A program made the position numbers and the translations under genes. A stretch of 64,000 bases of DNA, taken from positions 62,001 to 126,000 of the forward strand of contig NZ_WNHB01000005.1 in assembly GCF_009718825.1 (NCBI RefSeq), in the 5' to 3' direction. The stretch is from Terrilactibacillus tamarindi. GTDB lineage: Bacteria > Bacillota > Bacilli > Bacillales > Sporolactobacillaceae. Positions 49,091 to 58,381 of this stretch are shown in pieces. Positions within the stretch are counted from its first letter, which is position 1, and each line of letters begins with the position of its first letter. A model generated the notes under the pieces. It did not search any database and was not told where the DNA came from. It saw nothing but the letters and a program-made list of their open reading frames with translations.

Positions 49091-49134
49091 ACTATAAGTG
49101 GAAGGAGAAAAGAACGACAAGAAAAAGAGGTGTG

Positions 49135-51171
49135 ATGTTGTTAAAGAAATTAATGGTTATCTTTAGTTTGGGCTTCACCATGTTTATATGTCCACAGATA
49201 AGTCATGCCTATGATGCTGAGTATTATCAAGAACCTTATCGTAATCAAGTTCATTTTTCACCTGAATTTGGGTGGATGAATGATCCAAATGGCCTTGTCT
49301 ATTATCATGGACTCTATCACATGTTTTATCAATATTACCCATATGGCTTATTATGGGGTCCGATGCATTGGGGACATGTGATTAGTACAGATTTAACCCA
49401 TTGGATTCCTCAAAAAATAGCTTTATATCCTGATGCTCAAGGAAACATTTTTTCAGGAAGTATTATTATTGACAAGAAAAATGATTCAGGGTTTGGAAAA
49501 GATACTATGATCGCTTTCTATACCAATGATCGGAAAGGGATACAAGATCAACGAATGGCCGTAAGCCACGACGAGGGACAAACGTGGAAAAAAATCCATG
49601 AACCCATAATGAGAAATCCAGGAATAAAAGATTGGCGCGATCCGAATGTTTTCTGGTATGAAAAGGATAAAAAATGGATCATGGTTCTTGCTGCCCAACA
49701 TAAAGCGATGTTTTATTCATCTAAGAATTTAAAGCAATGGACACTCATGAGTACGTTTGGATCAACGGATCAAAGTAAAGGAGTTTGGGAATGTCCCTCT
49801 CTCATGCGGTTGCCAGTTGAAAACTCAAATCAAAAGAAATGGGTCCTGCAAATAAGCCGAACGGACGGTTCGCCTGCTGGTGGAACGGGTGTTGAATATT
49901 TTGTTGGTGATTTTAACGGCCAGCATTTTATTCAAAGTCGAAAATTAAAAAGGAGAGACTGGGTCAATTATGGAGCAGATTATTATGCGGCTATCCCATG
50001 GAATAATCTTGAAGGCCCTAGAGGAGAACGCGTGACAATAGCATGGATGAGTAACTGGAAATATGCTGAGAGAATACCCACGACGCCCTGGCGAAATTCC
50101 ATGACTTTACCCGTTAGTTTAACTTTAGTAAAAATGGGTGACTCCTTTCGATTAAAACAAACGCCGATTTATCATCTTAAACCTCAAGATGGACACATTC
50201 GTTTTCATCAGAAGACCATACAACCAAGTACGAACGTTCTTAAAGGTCACAAGTTTAAGGTAGGCGAAATAAAAGCAGAATTTGACCTATCGAAGTCAAA
50301 CGCAAAGGAATTTGGTTTCAGACTAAGGGAAGGTGTCGGTCAATACACGAAGATTGGTTATCAAGTAACAACCCATCAATTACTTGTTGATCGCTCGCAT
50401 TCGTCAGATTTTCATTTTAACTCAGATATAACGGGTGTGCATGCTATACATATGAATCCAACCAACCATAAAATCCAGTTACACATATTTTTAGATCGTT
50501 CATCAATAGAAGTATTCGGAAATGATGGAATCCGAGTCATTACAGATCAAATTTTTCCTAGGGCGAAAAGCGATCGTATCTCGCTCTATAGTTCTGGTGG
50601 TCATACAGTCATAACTTCATTTGTTCTTCAACCTTTTACTTCGATTTGGGGGTCTTCTCCTCTCGTTTCAAACATTAAGAAGTGGCAAACGATAAAGGGA
50701 ATCTGGGCTGACTCGATTAGTGGGAAAGTGGGTCAAAGTGAAGGTGAAGGCAGCATTTTATCTAATAGGATGGGTAAAAATTTCGAATATGAAAGTGACG
50801 TAACCATTCTAAACAAACACTATATTAATAAGATAACAGGTACCGGAGGTTTGATTTTTTATTCTGACAAGGTGGCAAAAAATATGTACGTCGCGGCCCT
50901 TGATGTTTCGCATAAGTCTGTTCAGCTTATCAAATATGACAATGGGAAGCGAATGGTTATCGCTCAAAAGCCCATGACTTTAATTGGAAACCAAAAATAT
51001 CATTTGAAAGTAGTCGCTAGGCAGCATTTAATCAAGATTTATTTAGATAAGAATTTGGTCATCGAAAAAGAAGATCCTACATTTAAACAAGGATTAGTTG
51101 GGTTATATACCTTTCAGTCTACATCCGCTTTTCAAAACATCCGTTTAAAACTAAAAACTAAAATGAGATGA
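49135..51171 (+). CDS. Secreted GH32 levanase / fructan hydrolase
   Basis: Extracellular hydrolase of beta-fructans (levan, inulin or sucrose), about 678 residues. A signal peptide (LMVIFSLGFTMFICPQISHA) precedes a five-bladed propeller with the three catalytic motifs: Asp50 in WMNDPNG, Asp169 in WRDP and Glu219 in WECPS. A beta-sandwich follows (RSSIEVFGNDG), then a C-terminal lectin-like domain from about residue 540. ATG 49135 follows AGAGGTG; TTG 49138 is an alternative. The MITE ends 45 bases upstream, so its 5' untranslated region has been altered. Confidence 0.9.
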   Translation: MLLKKLMVIFSLGFTMFICPQISHAYDAEYYQEPYRNQVHFSPEFGWMNDPNGLVYYHGLYHMFYQYYPYGLLWGPMHWGHVISTDLTHWIPQKIALYPDAQGNIFSGSIIIDKKNDSGFGKDTMIAFYTNDRKGIQDQRMAVSHDEGQTWKKIHEPIMRNPGIKDWRDPNVFWYEKDKKWIMVLAAQHKAMFYSSKNLKQWTLMSTFGSTDQSKGVWECPSLMRLPVENSNQKKWVLQISRTDGSPAGGTGVEYFVGDFNGQHFIQSRKLKRRDWVNYGADYYAAIPWNNLEGPRGERVTIAWMSNWKYAERIPTTPWRNSMTLPVSLTLVKMGDSFRLKQTPIYHLKPQDGHIRFHQKTIQPSTNVLKGHKFKVGEIKAEFDLSKSNAKEFGFRLREGVGQYTKIGYQVTTHQLLVDRSHSSDFHFNSDITGVHAIHMNPTNHKIQLHIFLDRSSIEVFGNDGIRVITDQIFPRAKSDRISLYSSGGHTVITSFVLQPFTSIWGSSPLVSNIKKWQTIKGIWADSISGKVGQSEGEGSILSNRMGKNFEYESDVTILNKHYINKITGTGGLIFYSDKVAKNMYVAALDVSHKSVQLIKYDNGKRMVIAQKPMTLIGNQKYHLKVVARQHLIKIYLDKNLVIEKEDPTFKQGLVGLYTFQSTSAFQNIRLKLKTKMR

Positions 51172-51196
51172 CCAGGCAATTAGAGCCTGGTTTTTT
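51172..51196 (+). terminator. Rho-independent terminator after the levanase
   Basis: CCAGGC and GCCTGG with a seven-base loop and TTTTTT, right after the stop codon. Confidence 0.88.
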
Positions 51197-51348
51197 CGAT
51201 TTTCTCAACTAATTAATTAACCTCTCATTTGTGATGACATCTTTAAGAAAAGTTTTATTGATTGCAAAATTGATTCCTACATCAATCGTTATAAAAACCC
51301 TTTTATATGGTAGGACAATTGTTCGTTAAAAAAGAAAAGCAAAAATGG

Positions 51349-51385
51349 TTGATTTATAAAAAGTATTAAATTATAATAATTATCA
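51349..51385 (+). promoter_or_regulatory. Catalase promoter with PerR box
   Basis: TTGATT (51349-51354) and TATAAT (51372-51377) are 17 bases apart. TTATAATAATTATCA (51371-51385) matches the PerR box TTATAATnATTATAA at all but one defined position and overlaps the -10. This fits peroxide-inducible repression by PerR. Confidence 0.78.
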
Positions 51386-51439
51386 AATGGAAATAAAAAT
51401 AAATAAGTATTTAATTTAAATAAAAATGGAGAGGTGACC

Positions 51440-52906
51440 ATGAAGGAAAATAATAAACATTTGACAACGAGTTGGGGAGCACCTGTTGGTGATAATCAAA
51501 ATTCAATGACAGCCGGTTATAGAGGACCCACATTAATACAAGACGTGCATCTTATTGAAAAATTAGCTCATTTTAATCGAGAAAGAGTTCCAGAAAGAGT
51601 CGTTCATGCCAAAGGTGGCGGTGCACATGGTTATTTTGAAGTGACGAATGATCTAACAAACTATACGAAAGCGAGTTTCTTGTCTGAAGTTGGCAAAAGA
51701 ACACCTCTGTTTATTCGGTTTTCAACGGTTGCAGGTGAAAATGGTTCAGCCGACACCTTGCGTGATCCAAGAGGGTTTGCGGTAAAATTTTATACAGATG
51801 AAGGGAATTACGATATAGTAGGTAATAATACACCGGTCTTTTTTATTCGAGATGCGATTAAATTTCCGGATTTTATTCATACTCAAAAAAGAGATCCTAA
51901 AACTCATTTAAAAAACCCGACCGCTGTATGGGATTTCTGGTCGCTTTCACCAGAATCACTGCATCAGGTGACGATCTTAATGTCTGACCGCGGAATCCCT
52001 GCAACATTTAGACATATGCACGGTTTTGGAAGTCATACATTTAAATGGACAAATGAAGCTGGGGAAGGTGTCTGGATTAAATATCATTTTAAAACCGATC
52101 AAGGTGTTAAAAATTTAACTGCAGATGTTGCTGAGCAGCTTGCCGGTGAAAATCCAGATTATCATATTGAAGATCTGCAAAATGCCATAAAAAATGGAGA
52201 CTTTCCGTCATGGACATTATATGTTCAAATCATGCCGTTAGAAGATGCTAATACTTACCGTTTTGATCCGTTTGATGTGACTAAAGTTTGGTCCCAAAAA
52301 GATTACCCCTTAATTGAAGTAGGAAAAATGGTATTAAATCGAAACCCTGAGAATTACTTTGCCGAAGTCGAACAGGCGACATTCTCACCTGGCACATTGG
52401 TACCAGGCATCGATGTTTCACCAGATAAAATGTTACAAGGTCGACTTTTTGCGTATGGAGATGCTCACAGACACCGTGTAGGTACTAATCACCAATTGTT
52501 ACCGATTAATCGTCCCCGAGTCGACGTCAATCATTATCAACGTGACGGCGCTATGCGTTTCGATGAAAATGGCGGAGGATCAACCTATTATGAACCGAAT
52601 AGTTTTGGAGGGCCTACAGAGACACCTGAAGCAAAACAGGCGACTTATCCTGTTCAAGGAACTGTCGATAGTGTAACCTACGACCACAATGATCACTATA
52701 CGCAAGCGGGTGATTTATATCGATTAATGACGGATGGCGAAAAGACGAGATTGATCGAAAATATTGTAGCAGCTATGAAACCAGTTGAAAAAGAAGAGAT
52801 TAAACTTAGACAGATTGGACACTTTTATAAAGCCGACCCTGATTATGGGTTGCGCGTGGCAGCTGGTCTAGGTTTACAAGTCCCTGAAGAGGTAAAAAAT
52901 AAATAA
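51440..52906 (+). CDS. katA: Monofunctional heme catalase (KatA type)
   Basis: Decomposes hydrogen peroxide. The 488-residue small-subunit catalase has the distal His56 in [16 protein letters not shown], the distal Asn in VGNNTPVFF, and the proximal heme Tyr in [17 protein letters not shown] 51440 is chosen because GGAGAGGTG is its ribosome binding site; an in-frame GTG at 51434 lies within that site. A PerR box covers its promoter. The gene is single and ends in a strong hairpin. Confidence 0.97.
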   Translation: MKENNKHLTTSWGAPVGDNQNSMTAGYRGPTLIQDVHLIEKLAHFNRERVPERVVHAKGGGAHGYFEVTNDLTNYTKASFLSEVGKRTPLFIRFSTVAGENGSADTLRDPRGFAVKFYTDEGNYDIVGNNTPVFFIRDAIKFPDFIHTQKRDPKTHLKNPTAVWDFWSLSPESLHQVTILMSDRGIPATFRHMHGFGSHTFKWTNEAGEGVWIKYHFKTDQGVKNLTADVAEQLAGENPDYHIEDLQNAIKNGDFPSWTLYVQIMPLEDANTYRFDPFDVTKVWSQKDYPLIEVGKMVLNRNPENYFAEVEQATFSPGTLVPGIDVSPDKMLQGRLFAYGDAHRHRVGTNHQLLPINRPRVDVNHYQRDGAMRFDENGGGSTYYEPNSFGGPTETPEAKQATYPVQGTVDSVTYDHNDHYTQAGDLYRLMTDGEKTRLIENIVAAMKPVEKEEIKLRQIGHFYKADPDYGLRVAAGLGLQVPEEVKNK

Positions 52907-52917
52907 AATGATGGACC

Positions 52918-52957
52918 AAAAGAACCTGTTCCAGTTGTGAAGGAACAGGTTCTTTAA
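52918..52957 (+). terminator. Hairpin terminator after catalase
   Basis: AAAGAACCTGTTCC and GGAACAGGTTCTTT form a perfect 14-pair stem; the T-run is contained in the stem end. Confidence 0.85.
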
Positions 52958-53148
52958 CATACTTTGTGAATTTGTCCAACAGATATGCTAGATAAACTGA
53001 CATAAAAGATTATTATTTTCTTAGTTACTAATAATTTTAATATAATATGTCATATTATCTTACAAAATTGTATAAATGTAAGTTTATCTCCCCTATTATT
53101 GTTTTCGGAAGATAGTTCAAGACAATATGAAAAAGAATGGGGATAACA

Positions 53149-54453
53149 ATGTCGATACTAGTTGAAGAAAAAAATCGCAAAACTTCAGAAGTAGGAATGA
53201 ATAAAAAGGAGAATCCACTAGGTGAATTTCAGGAAACATTATATGAAGCAACAGAGCTCCTATCTTACCCTAAAGAGGCCTATCATTTTTTAAAAAGTCC
53301 GGTGCGATTTTTGGAGGTTAACATTCCTGTTCAGATGGATGATGGCGGGACCAAAGTCTTTCAAGGCTATCGAGCCCAACACAATGATGCCTGTGGACCA
53401 ACCAAAGGAGGAATCCGTTTTCATCCTGATGTTACTCCCGAAGAGGTTAAAGCCTTATCTGGATGGATGAGCTTAAAATGCGGGATTAATCATCTTCCTT
53501 ATGGTGGAGCTAAAGGTGGTATCATTTGTGATCCTAGAAAATTAAGTAGAAACGAATTGCAACGGTTAAGTCGTGGTTATATTCGTGCTATTAGTCAGTT
53601 TGTCGGGCCAACCAAAGATATCCCAGCACCTGATATGTATACAAATGCACAAATTATGGGATGGATGCTAGATGAGTATAATCATATCTGTGAGTCGGGT
53701 GCTCCTGGATTTATAACAGGGAAACCGTTAGTACTTGGGGGATCAAAAGGAAGAGAAACAGCTACCTCGAAAGGTGTTTTATATATTCTTCAAAAGGTTT
53801 GTGAACAACAAAACTTACAAATTCAAGGTATGCGTGTGATCATTCAAGGTTTCGGAAATGTTGGAAGTTACTTAGCACAATATTTATATGATCTTGGAGC
53901 AAAAATTGTTGGCATAGCGGATGCGAAAGGGGCGATCTATGATTATGATGGCATCGATATCCCGTATCTAATGGAAAATAAGGATGCCTTCGGGGTTGTC
54001 TCTACGTTTTTTAGACAAACAATGACGAATGAAGAATTGCTCGAACAAGAATGCGACGTATTAATACCAGCAGCCATCGGTGGCGTCATCACAACAGAAA
54101 ACGCCGATCAGCTAAGATGTCGATGTGTTATTGAAGCTGCTAATGGCCCAACCACTAAAGAAGCCATAGAACGTTTAGATAAAAGAGGCATTCTTGTTGT
54201 ACCGGATGTACTCGCTAATTCTGGAGGAGTCATTGTTTCATATTTTGAATGGTGCCAAAATAATCAAGGGTATTATTGGACAGAGGAACTTGTTGAACAA
54301 CGGTTAAAAGAGAGAATCACAGAAAGCTATCATAATATCATGGAAATAGTTAAAGAATATGGTGTAAATATGAAAGTAGCCGCTTATATTCTTGGAACAA
54401 AAAGACTTGCGGAGGCTTCGCATTCTAGAGGATGGATCAATATAAGTGAATAG
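53149..54453 (+). CDS. NAD-specific glutamate dehydrogenase (GudB/RocG type)
   Basis: Interconverts glutamate and 2-oxoglutarate. About 434 residues: GYRAQHNDACGPTKGGIRFHP, the catalytic lysine region KCGINHLPYGGAKGG, and the Rossmann segment IIQGFGNVGSY near residue 235. It matches the Bacillus catabolic GDHs; GudB and RocG cannot be separated here. ATG 53149 follows GGGGA; a later ATG at 53197 is also possible because the first 16 residues are poorly conserved. A terminator follows. Confidence 0.93.
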   Translation: MSILVEEKNRKTSEVGMNKKENPLGEFQETLYEATELLSYPKEAYHFLKSPVRFLEVNIPVQMDDGGTKVFQGYRAQHNDACGPTKGGIRFHPDVTPEEVKALSGWMSLKCGINHLPYGGAKGGIICDPRKLSRNELQRLSRGYIRAISQFVGPTKDIPAPDMYTNAQIMGWMLDEYNHICESGAPGFITGKPLVLGGSKGRETATSKGVLYILQKVCEQQNLQIQGMRVIIQGFGNVGSYLAQYLYDLGAKIVGIADAKGAIYDYDGIDIPYLMENKDAFGVVSTFFRQTMTNEELLEQECDVLIPAAIGGVITTENADQLRCRCVIEAANGPTTKEAIERLDKRGILVVPDVLANSGGVIVSYFEWCQNNQGYYWTEELVEQRLKERITESYHNIMEIVKEYGVNMKVAAYILGTKRLAEASHSRGWINISE

Positions 54454-54464
54454 ATAGATTCTCG

Positions 54465-54497
54465 GGTAGGAATACAAATTCCTATCCTATTTTTTTT
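54465..54497 (+). terminator. Rho-independent terminator after glutamate dehydrogenase
   Basis: GGTAGGAAT and ATTCCTATCC arms with a four-base loop and a long T-run. Confidence 0.9.
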
Positions 54498-54635
54498 GCT
54501 GTTTTAAAGTTCGTTATCTTACATAACCATAGAAAGCTGAAATAATTATGAGAAGGAAATCAGATAGAAGATGGCGAACTTTACTTTGTATGTGTTTATT
54601 TTATTGATATCATCTTTTGAAAGAGGGATTCATTC

Positions 54636-55613
54636 ATGCGTATGATGCCTATCGAAAAAAGAAAACTTACAACAAGTCGTTTAGTTTTAGGATGTATGGG
54701 TTTTGGTGGCAATTGGGATCACAGTCCAGTCACTCAAGATGATATTTACATAGCAGAGCAGGCTGTTGATACAGCGTTATCTATTGGAATGACCATGTTT
54801 GATCTTGCGGATATTTACCGAATGGGGAAGTCTGAAACTGTATTTGGAAAGGTATTAAATTCACAACCTCATATGCGAGACAAGATCGTGATTCAAAGTA
54901 AATGTGGCATACGGTTTGAAGACAAGGTTGGCCCATTTCGTTATGATTTTTCAAAGGAACATATTATAGATTCGGTTAACGGTATTCTCAAACGATTAGG
55001 AACCGATTATCTTGATAGTTTATTGCTTCATCGTCCGGATCCTTTAATGGAACCTGAAGAAGTAGCTGAGGCCTTTAACGAACTAAAAGTGGGCGGAAAA
55101 GTTCTGCACTTTGGAGTCTCAAATATGAATGCCTCACAAATACAGCATATCCAAACATATAGTTCAGAGCCGATCATTGTTAATCAATTGGAACTTAATT
55201 TAAAGAAACTTGATTGGTTAGAACAATGTGTATTAGTTAATGAAACAAAAGGATCTGAAACACAATTTGGACCGGGTTTAATCGAGTATTGTATGATGCA
55301 GAATATTCAAGTTCAAGCTTGGTCACCACTCGCAAGAGGTCTTTATTCAGGGAATGCACCGAAGCATAGTTCGGAAACCGATAGAAAAACCATTGAACTC
55401 GTAGAAATGATGGCACAGGAAAAGGAAACAACAAAAGAATCCATTGTTTTAGGATGGTTAATGCGTCATCCTATGAAAGTACAACCTGTCATCGGTACAA
55501 CGAATCCTGTTAGGATCAAAAATTGCCAGGATGCTGTACGTCAATCAGAACTAATGACAAGGGAAGAATGGTATTCTCTTTATGAAGCATCCAGAGGTAG
55601 CAAGTTGCCTTAA
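54636..55613 (+). CDS. Aldo/keto reductase
   Basis: A 325-residue NADPH-dependent aldehyde/ketone reductase, similar in outline to YdhF-type oxidoreductases. The catalytic tetrad is visible as Asp and Tyr in MFDLADIYRMGKSE, Lys in IVIQSKCGI and His in SLLLHRPDP. Cofactor-binding GTTNPVRI is near the C-terminus. ATG 54636 follows AAAGAGGGA. The physiological substrate is unknown. It ends about 75 bases before the PucR-type regulator gene. Confidence 0.9.
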   Translation: MRMMPIEKRKLTTSRLVLGCMGFGGNWDHSPVTQDDIYIAEQAVDTALSIGMTMFDLADIYRMGKSETVFGKVLNSQPHMRDKIVIQSKCGIRFEDKVGPFRYDFSKEHIIDSVNGILKRLGTDYLDSLLLHRPDPLMEPEEVAEAFNELKVGGKVLHFGVSNMNASQIQHIQTYSSEPIIVNQLELNLKKLDWLEQCVLVNETKGSETQFGPGLIEYCMMQNIQVQAWSPLARGLYSGNAPKHSSETDRKTIELVEMMAQEKETTKESIVLGWLMRHPMKVQPVIGTTNPVRIKNCQDAVRQSELMTREEWYSLYEASRGSKLP

Positions 55614-55686
55614 GAATGTTGTAAACGTGATACTATTATAGATATCTCAAACATTTATTGACGGGTTGAAAAGGGGGACAAAAGAT

Positions 55687-56850
55687 ATGACAACATTAAG
55701 AAGGGTTTTTAGTCTTCCTGAGTTTAAAACAATAAGTCTAGTTGCAGGTAAAGAAGGTATTGATCGAACTATAACGGGCGTTAATGTAACTGAGAGTGAC
55801 GATCTTGCTGAGTTTTTTAGACAAAATGAATTGATTGTGACAACTGGAATCAATATGGCAAATGATTTGACAAAATTAATGAATATGGTTGAAACGGCCT
55901 ATCAAAGAAACGCATGTGGAATGGTGATCAATACAGGACCGTATATTCCTTATATACCAGAAAGCATAGTGAGTTTTGCTGATCAAATGGCCTTTCCATT
56001 GTTTCGTATGCCATGGGAATACCGCGTGGCAGATTTTTTAAAACTATCCGTGCAATTTTTAATGACAGTACAGAATAAGCCAATGAATCGTGATTTTGTC
56101 TTGTCCGAAATTTTATTTAATCCAGATTTTAATGATGAAGATATGAAAACAGAACTAGCCAAACGAGGTTTCGAAAATGAAACAACGTACGCTATTGTTG
56201 TGTGTGAACTTCCAAACCATGTGAAACATCAAGAATCCATCATGAAAATCCTGGATAAATCTCTCAATGATCATTATGAACGCACCTTGTCCACGGTTTT
56301 TAAAAATCAATACATTGTATTAGTTGACACATTCAATCAAGGTGTTCCACATCCCTCTTTTTCTAAGATCGTTCAAGACGTCTACCAACGATTAGAACAA
56401 CTAGATTTCACGACGTTGCCTCTGATCGCTAAGGGTGAGAATTATACTTACATATCAGACGTTAAGAAAAGTTACGATGAAGCTTTGAAAGTCATTCAAC
56501 TCAATCGCAAACATGCAAGATATCAAATCTATTCATATCAAGATCTTGGTGCTTATAAGTTAATTTTAGGTGCTAGAGATCATCGCACGATCGACAAGTA
56601 CCATCATGACGTTTTGGGAAAACTTTACCAATACGACAAATCCAATGAAACCGATTATGTATCTTTTTTAAGAATTTATCTAGAAGAAGATGGCCGAACG
56701 ACCAATATCAGTCGTAAGAAATTTATCCATCGAAATACGGTGTTATATAAAATAAAGAAAATCGAATCGATCCTGAATATGAAATTAGATCATAATTTTA
56801 CCAAAACTACTTTAACGCTCGCTTTTATGATCGAAGATCTTCGTATGTAG
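55687..56850 (+). CDS. PucR-family transcriptional regulator
   Basis: About 387 residues. The N-terminal PucR domain (LRRVFSLPEFKTISLVAGKEGIDR) senses a metabolite in family members that control purine or amino-acid-like catabolism. A central GGDEF-like region (LPLIAKGENYTYISDVKKSYDEAL) precedes the C-terminal helix-turn-helix (FIHRNTVLYKIKKIESIL). ATG 55687 follows AGGGGG; the longer frame from TTG 55666 overlaps that site. It lies directly upstream of an aminotransferase and an alcohol dehydrogenase, its probable targets. Confidence 0.88.
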   Translation: MTTLRRVFSLPEFKTISLVAGKEGIDRTITGVNVTESDDLAEFFRQNELIVTTGINMANDLTKLMNMVETAYQRNACGMVINTGPYIPYIPESIVSFADQMAFPLFRMPWEYRVADFLKLSVQFLMTVQNKPMNRDFVLSEILFNPDFNDEDMKTELAKRGFENETTYAIVVCELPNHVKHQESIMKILDKSLNDHYERTLSTVFKNQYIVLVDTFNQGVPHPSFSKIVQDVYQRLEQLDFTTLPLIAKGENYTYISDVKKSYDEALKVIQLNRKHARYQIYSYQDLGAYKLILGARDHRTIDKYHHDVLGKLYQYDKSNETDYVSFLRIYLEEDGRTTNISRKKFIHRNTVLYKIKKIESILNMKLDHNFTKTTLTLAFMIEDLRM

Positions 56851-56880
56851 GGTAATTGTGCAAATGCACAAACCTTTTTG
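56851..56880 (+). terminator. Terminator after the pucR-like gene
   Basis: TTGTGC and GCACAA form a six-pair stem with a four-base loop, extended by outer GG/CC pairing, followed by TTTTTG. Confidence 0.65.
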
Positions 56881-56962
56881 TTTGAATCATCATTGTTTTC
56901 TGATAACTATTTGATATATGATGGGTATATAAATTTTAAAAATGAATGGAGTTGTTACTCAC

Positions 56963-58327
56963 ATGGAATCAATAGATATCGAGAAAATTAAACAAGATGA
57001 TAAGGATTATGTTCTACATTCATGGGCTAAACAAAAACAGGTTAATCCTAAAACGATTACAAAAGCGAAAGGCATCTTTTTTTGGGATGATGAAAATAAA
57101 AAATATTATGATATGTGTTCTCAACTCGTTTATCTAAATGTTGGGCATGCGCATCCAAAATTGCTTGAAGAATTTAAACATATTGGAGAAATACCTATTT
57201 CAGCGCCTGGTTTCGCCACAGCATCGAAAGCGGAACTCGCCCGTAAAATTATCGACGTGGCGCCAAGTAATATGGCAAAAGTATTTTTTGCCAATGGCGG
57301 TGCGGATTCAAATGATCATGCGGTAAAAATAGCTCGAATGGCAACGGGCCGTTATAAAATCTTCTCCCGTTATCGTTCCTATCATGGTGCGACATTTGGT
57401 GCTGGAAATTTATCTGGTGAGAGCCGGCGCTTCACTGTAGAACCTGGTTTACCCGGATTTATTAAGTTTGATGTCCCATACTTATACCGAGAAGTTATCG
57501 ACTTTGAAAATGAAGAAGCAGCTACTAAGTTTTATTTGGATCGCTTAAGAAATCAAATGTTATATGAAGGACCGGAAACGATCGCAGCAGTCTTTATGGA
57601 GCCGATTCCTGGAAGTAACGGCGTTCTAATCCCGCCTAAAGGGTATCTTGAAGGTGTTCGCAAGTTGTGTGATGAATTCGGAATCCTGATGATTTGTGAT
57701 GAAGTCATGACAGGCTTTGGTCGAACAGGAAAAATGTTTGCCGTCGATCATTTTGATTTTGAACCCGACATGATGACTTTTGCTAAAGGCGTAACCTGTG
57801 GCTACAGCCCACTTGGAGGCGTAATTGTTAGTGAGAAAGTCGCCAAATACTTTGATGACCATGTGCTTATGACGGGTTTAACATATAGTGGACATACCGT
57901 CTCTACACAAATTGGCTGCGCAACGCTTGATATTTATAAAGATGAAAACCTTATCGAGCATGCAGAAGAAGTTGGGAAAGTATTAGCTTCTCGCTTGGAG
58001 GAACTCCGTGGGTATGATTCAGTCGGAGATGTGCGACATATCGGTTTATTTGCAGCGGTTGAACTCGTCAAAGATAAAACAACCAAAGAACCAATTATAG
58101 CTTATGGAATGGATTACGGAAAAGACAAAGTAGGGCTAATGAGTAAATTTGTTGGTTTGCTCAGTAAATTAGGTTTCTATACGTATTCACATGAATCAAG
58201 TGTCATTATCGCACCACCACTTGTTATCACAGAACAAGAACTAAATGAATCTATGGATCTATTTGAACAGGCATTAACATTATTTGAAAAAGAGATCTTA
58301 TTTGCCGACCAAGCCGTTAAATCTTAA
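56963..58327 (+). CDS. Class III PLP-dependent aminotransferase
   Basis: Omega-amino acid or amine aminotransferase of about 454 residues. Key parts are FANGGADSNDHAVKIAR (cofactor phosphate binding), the metal-independent MICDEVMTGFGRTG Asp motif, and the PLP lysine in TFAKGVTCGYSPLGG. Likely products are an aldehyde and an amino acid. ATG 56963 is chosen because GGAG lies 11 bases upstream; ATG 56942 has no ribosome binding site. Its neighbour, an iron alcohol dehydrogenase, could reduce the aldehyde. Taurine, beta-alanine or other amines are possible substrates. Confidence 0.85.
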   Translation: MESIDIEKIKQDDKDYVLHSWAKQKQVNPKTITKAKGIFFWDDENKKYYDMCSQLVYLNVGHAHPKLLEEFKHIGEIPISAPGFATASKAELARKIIDVAPSNMAKVFFANGGADSNDHAVKIARMATGRYKIFSRYRSYHGATFGAGNLSGESRRFTVEPGLPGFIKFDVPYLYREVIDFENEEAATKFYLDRLRNQMLYEGPETIAAVFMEPIPGSNGVLIPPKGYLEGVRKLCDEFGILMICDEVMTGFGRTGKMFAVDHFDFEPDMMTFAKGVTCGYSPLGGVIVSEKVAKYFDDHVLMTGLTYSGHTVSTQIGCATLDIYKDENLIEHAEEVGKVLASRLEELRGYDSVGDVRHIGLFAAVELVKDKTTKEPIIAYGMDYGKDKVGLMSKFVGLLSKLGFYTYSHESSVIIAPPLVITEQELNESMDLFEQALTLFEKEILFADQAVKS

Positions 58328-58381
58328 GCACCTATCTATGTCAAACTCTAGAAACCTACCCGAGAAAGGAATTTAAGTAAG

